64,000 bases of DNA. Origin: Przewalskia tangutica. Its lineage: Eukaryota > Streptophyta > Magnoliopsida > Solanales > Solanaceae. Shown piece by piece: positions 58,029 to 64,000 of the stretch (within the stretch, counting starts at the first letter, position 1; each line of letters begins with the position of its first letter). The notes beneath the pieces are model-generated. The model saw nothing but the letters and a program-made list of their open reading frames with translations, was not told the origin of the DNA and did not search any database. A program made the translations under genes and the position numbers. The stretch is from the NCBI GenBank assembly GCA_029844215.1, contig CM056729.1, positions 5,394,001-5,458,000 on the forward strand, written 5' to 3'.

Positions 58029-58232
58029 GTTAGTGGATAGAGACATAGAGTTAAACTCTATTAAAATTCTTTCTCAGTTTTCTATAAGGAATTAATGATC
58101 TCATATGCGGCTACTTATAGTTTGAATAAAAGAAAATAATATTACAAAGTTTTTTGCAAGGTACTTTACATAAATATGTATTACGATTTCTTTAATTTCT
58201 TAATGCATTCAGCAAAACACTTAACATAAAAT

Positions 58233-58345
58233 GAACAATAACAACAACATACCCAGTGAAATCCCACAATGTATGGTCTGAAGAGGGTAGAATGTACACA
58301 GACCTCACCTCCATTTTGGTAGGTAGAGCGGTTATTTTCGGGAGA
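58233..58345 (-). mobile_element. SolS/TS-like SINE 3' part
   Basis: Read on the - strand it ends ...GGGATTTCACTGGGTATG followed by a TTG-rich tail, and contains GTCTGTGTACATTCTACCCTC, all familiar from the 3' half of the Solanaceae TS SINE. The 5' half with the promoter boxes is absent or too decayed. Confidence 0.7.
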
Positions 58346-58766
58346 CAACTAATTAAACTCTTAGACTCGACTTTGAATTAGCCAACTTGTTTTAAGAGTG
58401 CTGCAAAAACATGTTTAGTTCATGTTGGGAATATTTCTCCTTGTATCTAATAGTACTCGATCGATATAATTAGTCAACTGGTTAATTAGAATGTGAAATA
58501 TGTTTGCTTACTCAATTAGATTTGACTAATTAATGCAATCACGTGGATAGAAACGTACGAATATATGTGCTTAATTAAATAAGTACTTCTTTTTGGGTCC
58601 AAAAAGTCGTATATTATATACTTATACTGCGTCATTACAATATGTGTAGTGCCATAATATGCACTATTGATTTTTGATTGTTAAGTCATAATGTATTTTA
58701 GGTAAATATATATGTGCATGATCCTTAATGATGTAGTTGAACAATTCACTAAGGGCTCGTTTGGTA

Positions 58767-59915
58767 CAAGCCCGGTCCTGAGCAGGGGTAAACAGTGCGA
58801 TCGCCCTGGGTCCAAAATTTAGAGAAGCCCAATTTTTTTTAGTAAGTATTATATTAGATTATTATAACTATTAACCTTAAACCAACGATGGTCTGTTCCA
58901 CTCCTCAAAAAGAAGAACGCTTTTGTGCATATGTTCCACTCCTCTAGGTCACTTTTCCTTCTTCTTCTTCTTGAAAATATCAAATTTGTTTCTGTGGAGA
59001 GGGATTTCTCGAAGGTGTTTCTCAAATTCCAGGTTATGTTGTTTTTTGTTTATTCTTTGAAGTATTAAAATTGCATTGACTTTCCTTGTATATTGTTTCT
59101 GTTTTCAAGTAACAATGTTCTCTAAGAAACACTCATCTGGAAGTCAAAAAAGAAAAAGACAGAGAGAAGAATTAACTCAATCTCTAAATGGAGCTCTGGA
59201 TAAAAAAAATCAAAACAAAACAAATAATTCACTTGATAACTCAACTGAAGATTTAATCAATGAATCTGAGCAACAAAATCATGTTGAAGAATTTGTAAGA
59301 ATTGATAATGATTTAGTCAATGAATCTGAACAACAAAATCATGTGGAAGAATTAGTAGGAACTGAGAATGATTTTAATGCACAGGTAGGTGACTTAGGTG
59401 AAGATGAACATGTTGAGAATGAAGATTTTGATCATCTTTGTAATAATGAAGACACTGAACCTGAGGGTGTAGAACCAAGTTTTCCTTTAAACATTTTTTA
59501 TCCTAAAATTTGAGATAATTTAGATGAAAAAATGAGAGCTTTACTTGTGGAAAAAGGTCATGGAAGAGAAAATAATATCAAATTTTCCAAGTAGGCTGAT
59601 GTTGTTTGCTTTGGCTATTGAGGAAGAAAATACATTTTTCTTTTGGCTAGTTGCTTGTGGCTGGATGAAAAAGAACTTATTGAATTGTTATAAGTATTTA
59701 TCTTGTTTATATATTATAACTTTTTATTCTAAATTTTAATATATTGAAGTTTGAATCGATACAATTTATTTGGCTTGAATGTTAAATTTTTAGTTAATTT
59801 GAACAGGTTAGATCTTGGTTGAAAAATAAGAGTGAGTTCATCACTAAGTTTAAATATATATAGGGCCTAATTTTTACTTTTGCCCTCGACCCTGAAAAAT
59901 TCAGGATCAGCACTG
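58767..59915 (+). mobile_element. hAT transposon with truncated transposase
   Basis: A perfect 8-bp duplication GTTTGGTA (58759-58766 and 59916-59923) flanks it; the target lies in the terminal repeat of the surrounding MITE. Ends CAAGCCCGGTCCTGA and, opposite strand, CAGTGCTGATCCTGA form imperfect inverted repeats. It retains the 5' part of a hAT-type gene. Confidence 0.88.
59115..59595 (+). pseudogene. hAT transposase-like (TTF/MYM zinc-finger type), truncated
   Basis: ATG 59115 opens MFSKKHSSGSQKRKRQREELTQSLNGALDK, the N-terminus usual for plant TTF-type zinc-finger hAT-dimerisation proteins, followed by an acidic Asn/Glu-rich region with a duplicated NESEQQNHVEE unit. A stop at 59511 interrupts it, after which LDEKMRALLVEKGHGRENNIKF continues in the same family pattern. 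The zinc finger, catalytic core and dimerisation domain are deleted. Confidence 0.8.
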
Positions 59916-60192
59916 GTTTGGTACGTCGCATTGGATTGTACTGTATTGTAATGGACTGAACTGTATTAATATATAATGAACGGTATTAGAATATTAATAT
60001 ATAATGGACTGTATTTTTTTAGTACAGTTCAGGGGAGACCCATCTACTAGATGAGTCTAAAAAATGGCAGTTGGAGTGTACTATTTTTAAAAATAGTACA
60101 GTTCAATTCGGCTGAAAACGCCCACCAAACACTATATTATTTTTTTGTTCAGTACAGTCCAACTTAATACAGCGTACCAAACCACACCCTAA

Positions 60193-60550
60193 AGTACTTG
60201 GTTGTATTAGTGAGTGATGATGGCAAAAAATGACACTACTAGGGTTGTATTTTTATAGTTTTAGTAATCAACTAATCCTTTCTTGAATTAGATAGGGTGA
60301 CAAACTAAATGAGATCTCATAGCACAATTGAATTTTCCTTTTTTCTTCGTTGGATTTTAAGTCAGTTCCATTCAAAATCAAGAAAAAAGAAAGTTAAAAT
60401 TGATTTTTTTTATTTTCCACGTGGTGTTTTGTGTTCGCAGTGGGACCGGTTTATTTATGTCATGTAAAGTCTATTAAAAAAAGTGTTCCTACTAAGATTA
60501 TTTTTATACTTAGATTTTAAATCCGAAATCTATAATTAAAAATGACAAAT
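60193..60550. other. Intergenic DNA
   Basis: No gene or repeat recognised. Confidence 0.5.
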
Positions 60551-60554
60551 CCAA

Positions 60555-60912
60555 AGATAGTGGCCCAGTGACTATTAGTTAAATTTGTGGCCTTAGGGTC
60601 ACAAAGTCGATTCTCGGCGGATACGTTCTTCGGGGCATATGCCTCGTATTAAAGTCTGTAGCTTAACCGCGCGGGCATGTTGCAGTGTGGGTTTGATACT
60701 CCTCGCACAATCGCTGTTGGCTTGGACCTTAGCGTGATCCGTTGGTGGCGATCGGACAGATGTCGAATGCGCGCGTCGCGATTTACAGCGGTGGCGATTA
60801 AGAACGAGTTTCATTCGCCTCCGGGAGCATAAGATGCAAGATTGCATGCAGTACTTAGCGATATGAGAATGTAAGCCACCCGAGGCACTGAATTATAAAA
60901 AAAAAAAAAAAA
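60555..60912 (+). mobile_element. Candidate poly(A) SINE, possibly dimeric
   Basis: A box A-like TGGCCCAGTGA (60561) and box B-like AGTCGATTCTC (60605) are spaced as in tRNA-derived promoters, and the segment ends in 16 A residues (60897-60912). A second box B-like GGGTTTGATACTCC lies at about 60689, suggesting a composite. GC content is far above the flanks. Flanking duplications are not clear, so the call is tentative. Confidence 0.5.
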
Positions 60913-61186
60913 GACAAAAAAGAAAAAGGTGTGACATGATTGACCATGAAACTTATTTTATTTTCTGAATTTGGAAGCACAAAAAAACAAAGCTTAATGC
61001 CTTAATCTAAGTACATCATATGGATTTTGCTATGGCATGTGTGGAAATTATGGATCACATAAAAAGGAGAGAAAAAAAGTTCAAGCTAATATATTAGTAA
61101 TATATTTTCCTCTAGTCAAAGTTGGCTGCAATAAAGATGTCCCAAGGCCAAATCAATCAAATTTTGACAAGCAAGCTAAATCCAAC
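60913..61186. other. 3' flank of the GH18 gene
   Basis: AT-rich and probably contains the gene's 3' untranslated region and terminator; no definite poly(A) signal chosen. Confidence 0.4.
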
Positions 61187-61209
61187 CTATGCTTCCCAAG
61201 CTTGTGATG
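61187..61209 (-). CDS. GH18-like gene exon 2, 23-nt micro-exon
   Basis: Acceptor TTTTTTTACAG|CATCAC; with the final G of exon 1 it reads Ala-Ser-Gln-Ala-Trp-Glu-Ala-stop (TAG at 61189-61187). It is too short for ORF-based gene finding; without it the model would stop inside the intron. Confidence 0.85.
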
Positions 61210-62818
61210 CTGTAAAAAAATTCAAAACATGTAAAAATTAGAAGAAAATAATTAATGTAACCAAAATCTATTTTAATTAAATTTAATTTTATATGTTGGT
61301 TGTGTAAAGAATACTTTTACACTATAATAGTATCATATAATTCTAAAATAATTAAATTGATAGTTTTTTTGGTAATTGTGAATAGAAACCTGAAAAATAA
61401 GAAAATCAACCTATCATAACAGGATATATTGCACTAATCGTATAATAAAAAATAATTACATTTTCAGTATACATAAGTTAATTAAATTTATAATAATGAC
61501 CAAAGGTTATGGTGAGATTATAAGTATTCTCTTCATATTCTTAACAAGATGTCTTAGTTTTGAGCTTTGAAAATGACATCTTTGGTAGGGAGGAATTTAT
61601 CCTTCAAAATGAGATTTTTCTATGCAAAGTTAAATTTAATCAGACCTCAAAATGAAAGCTAAAAGTTATCGGATGAAAAATAAAAAAAACCCATAATATT
61701 TAATCGACAAAGGGTGCAAACAATTAAGTATTAATTTACTAACCTTCTTGAGATAGAGTCCATTTATCATCCACCCCAACATGCCACGCAAAGTAACCAA
61801 GCAGTCCATTCTTCTTAGCATAAGCAACCTTAGTGAATATAGTATTATATTCATCAAAATTCATCCATGTTGTACCCAACCAACAATAATTCCCAACAAT
61901 GTCAGCATCAAACGTTACTGGTGCCCTAACACAAAACTCATTAATTGTTTTATACCCCATTGATCCATCACCACCACCAATAGGTCCTCTTGATGGTGCA
62001 TTAAGGCCATGATTTCCCCTATTCAATAATCTCCATGCATAGCCAAAAAATGGCAACCCTAAAACTATTTTCTTAGAGGGCATTCCAGATTTAATCCAAT
62101 CTTTAATTCCAGCACTTCCACTAATATTTTTTCCAGAATCTTGATCTAATAATGCAGCATGAGGGCGCGTTACGCGCGAAAGATTAGGAGAAGTGAAGTT
62201 ATAAGCCATTAGATTAATCCAATCTAGACTTCTTGCTAATGACTTTGAAGGATAATTCAAAGTACCATCAATTTTTGGCTTGTAATAAACTCCAGCACTT
62301 AGTAACAATGTTGGTTTACCTGATTTTTTAGACTCCAAAATTATCGCGGATCGCCATTCTTTTACAAGAATTTCTATGTTGGTCATGTCTGAATTTGATT
62401 TAGGGTAAGTCCAATAAAGATCTAGCCCATGGAAATTAAAAGATCTAGCTATAGCTATCGAAGAATTGATGAAACTTTTTCGAGTAGTTGCATTACTAGC
62501 CATGGTAGAAAGAGTGATAGAATTAGAGTCTTTAATGGACAAGAGGGTTTTAATTGAAGGGTTTTTTTGTTGAACATTTTTTGTGAAAGTGGAAAATGGT
62601 GAAATATTTTCAGGGGAAATAGAGACTCGAAAGTCTTTAGGATTAGTATCAGCAAATGCACAATAAAGATGAGTGAAATATTTGGATTCTATTTCTGAAG
62701 ATGATAAGTTGAAGTTAGAGAGCCAATAGGTTGATCTAACTACTTGTTCTTGACACAGACCATGATGTTGAAGAAAAATAAGTGGAAACAAGAAATAAAC
62801 AAGATTTTTCAAAGACAT
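61187..62818 (-). CDS. Secreted GH18 chitinase-like protein, catalytically inactive
   Basis: Exon 1 runs 62818-61744, intron 61743-61210 (GT-AG), exon 2 61209-61187; 365 residues plus stop. ATG 62818 (MSLKNLVYFLFPLIFLQHHG) starts a clear signal peptide; in-frame ATGs at 62827 and 62848 lie close to the predicted transcription start. A GH18 fold spans the rest. The catalytic block, normally DGxDxDWE, reads HGLDLYWTYP (residues 130-139): first Asp to His, third Asp to Tyr, catalytic Glu to Thr (codon 62410-62408). Enzyme activity is therefore not expected. About seven Asn-X-Ser/Thr sites fit secretion. The C-terminus ...WTLSQEASQAWEA, completed by the micro-exon, is the class V chitinase ending. 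No kinase exons follow. Probably an apoplastic lectin-like protein or decoy; it is a paralogue of the CHRK1-like ectodomain. Confidence 0.9.
61744..62818 (-). CDS. GH18-like gene exon 1
   Basis: Signal peptide and full GH18 domain; ends CAAGAAG|GTTAGT in phase 1, the same site and phase as exon 1 of the CHRK1-like gene. Confidence 0.92.
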
Positions 62819-62880
62819 TTTTAGCATAAAATAGTATTTGTAACTCAAATTGGTTTGAGAAATGTGTGTTTAGTGATTGA

Positions 62881-62889
62881 TTATTTATA
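62881..62889 (-). promoter_or_regulatory. TATA box of the GH18-like gene
   Basis: TATAAATAA on the - strand, about 63 bp upstream of the chosen ATG; predicts transcription start near 62855. Confidence 0.65.
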
Positions 62890-64000
62890 GAGAAGATAGA
62901 CATAAGGTTGGCAAATTGTAGTAGCACTACTCTTTGAAAAAAACAGAAATTCTTCTATTGCGGCTGGTATTATCCAAACTATAGGAAACATTGTCTAGTG
63001 GTTATTGATTGATTTCACATGCCAAAATATTTGATATCTTTCTTCTTTTTTAATATTTGTAATTTTTTGAATTTTAAATTAGCGACAAGTGTGATGGAAT
63101 TATTGAAATCCCTATCAAAAAATTTAAATTTTATTTTATTTTATTAAAAGTTTAGTTAAAATGTGTGTAAGCCCTGAGCTCAATGAACGTCAAGTTATAC
63201 GCTCCTCCTTGCTTAATTGACACTTTAATATGTGTCGAGGTATTAAGGCATGTATACCTTTACCGATGAGTTTTATCTTTAACGGCATTACAATATATAT
63301 ATATATTATTTGTTTTTATAGTTATGTGTTCTTGCATTACATTTCTATTAGCTAAATCCCATATTGGGCTTTAATTTGCACTTAAAGCTCAAACAAGCTC
63401 TAGTGCTTTTTTGCGTCTTCCACTTTTGACTACTATGCTCGGGCTCGAGCCACAAAAATGACGAAGTACATAATAGTGAGCGTTTCATTTTTCGTTTTTT
63501 TTTTTTAAAGTTGGTATGGTAAAACTTTTCTCCCTGTTATTAGTGCTGGCAATATTATGTAGGTGACTTTGACTAGCATTTTATTAAGGGAGAAATATTT
63601 GCCGTCAAGAATTTGGACGTGAAGATATAGTAACTATTTCCTCCGTCTCAATTTATAAGAGTGTTCATAGTTTTTCAAAAATCAATTGAACTGTATCAAA
63701 TCGATTTTTATCTTCTTTCTAATAGAACCGAAGGTTTTAATATATATTTATAACAGCATCAAATAATTAGGTAATGCATAGTATTATATTAGATATTTCA
63801 ACCTTAGACCTTTGCCTTCGGATGAATTTAAATGGAGAGGGCTATAATTAAACTTAAACCTACTCTAGTCTATTGAAATAAAATACATAATTCTCCAACA
63901 CTACACCACGAAAATATCATCAACCACTTCAGAAAAAGGAAAGGTTTGTTTTCTCCAATTAACAATGGTAGCGTCTACATATAACTTCATATTGCGAATT
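62890..64000. other. Upstream region of the GH18-like gene
   Basis: No further gene. AT-rich with an ATATATATATATA run at about 63294 and a T run at 63495. At about 63640 CTCCGTCTCAATTTATAAG resembles one end of a Stowaway-like MITE without a matching partner. Distal promoter elements could lie here. Confidence 0.45.

Larger units (their letters stand above)
58753..60189. mobile_element. Harbinger/Tourist-like MITE split by a hAT element
   Basis: Ends are GGGCTCGTTTGGTAC and, read on the opposite strand, GGGTGTGGTTTGGTACG, with TAA on both sides (58750-58752 and 60190-60192), the target type of PIF/Harbinger MITEs. Without the inserted hAT element the MITE is about 280 bp. Confidence 0.82.

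Noticed and set aside
60599..60847. 82-codon - strand frame
   Set aside because: Coincides with the GC-rich candidate SINE; no protein similarity recognised.
31235..61186. Kinase exons for the second GH18 gene, expected if it were also a CHRK1-type receptor
   Set aside because: Its micro-exon gives a normal chitinase end and stop, and no - strand kinase motifs are visible downstream.

Overview
This is a stretch of plant nuclear genome, almost certainly from Solanaceae. The evidence is spliced genes with GT-AG introns, a receptor gene of the CHRK1 type first described in tobacco, a TS/SolS-like tRNA-derived SINE with TTG tail, and a dense nest of LTR retrotransposons. I see no bacterial, organellar, rRNA, tRNA or CRISPR features.

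Only two host genes look intact. (1) A seven-exon gene on the + strand (19199-31234, 800 codons) encodes a secreted GH18 chitinase-like ectodomain, one transmembrane helix and a complete Ser/Thr receptor kinase. Its GH18 motif has lost the catalytic Glu (Ile) and the preceding Asp (Tyr), so it should be a receptor, not an enzyme. (2) A two-exon gene on the - strand (62818-61187) encodes a secreted GH18 protein whose catalytic Glu is Thr; its last exon is a 23-nt micro-exon. The two genes converge and share a phase-1 intron at the same place at the end of the GH18 domain, which suggests the receptor arose by swapping the chitinase tail exon for transmembrane and kinase exons.

The rest is mainly transposable elements. 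1-6.3 kb: a 1-kb hAT-type element with 8-bp target duplications, a SINE with 20-bp duplications, and an Athila-like solo LTR inside a GT-rich tandem array. 6.3-12.6 kb: a broken copia element (- strand) split by a 3-kb solo LTR. 12.9-18.8 kb: a complete but non-coding copia element ending about 355 bp upstream of the receptor start codon. 22.9-27.7 kb: another copia element, antisense inside receptor intron 3. 31.6-58.0 kb: a three-layer nest, a chromovirus-type gypsy element (duplication GTTAG) holding an Athila-like element, which holds an Ogre/Tat-like element (duplication CCACC, 3.8-kb LTRs, gag but no pol); a LINE fragment also sits in the chromovirus. 58.7-60.2 kb: a Harbinger/Tourist-like MITE carrying a hAT element in its own terminal repeat.

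The most unusual pattern is a GC-rich palindrome (GGCGCCGCGGCGCC and CpG-decayed forms), often paired with CTGCAG, which recurs in unrelated retrotransposon families. In two copia elements the paired LTRs differ by non-homologous sequence exactly at this motif. All boundaries were read by eye; no alignment or database search was run.
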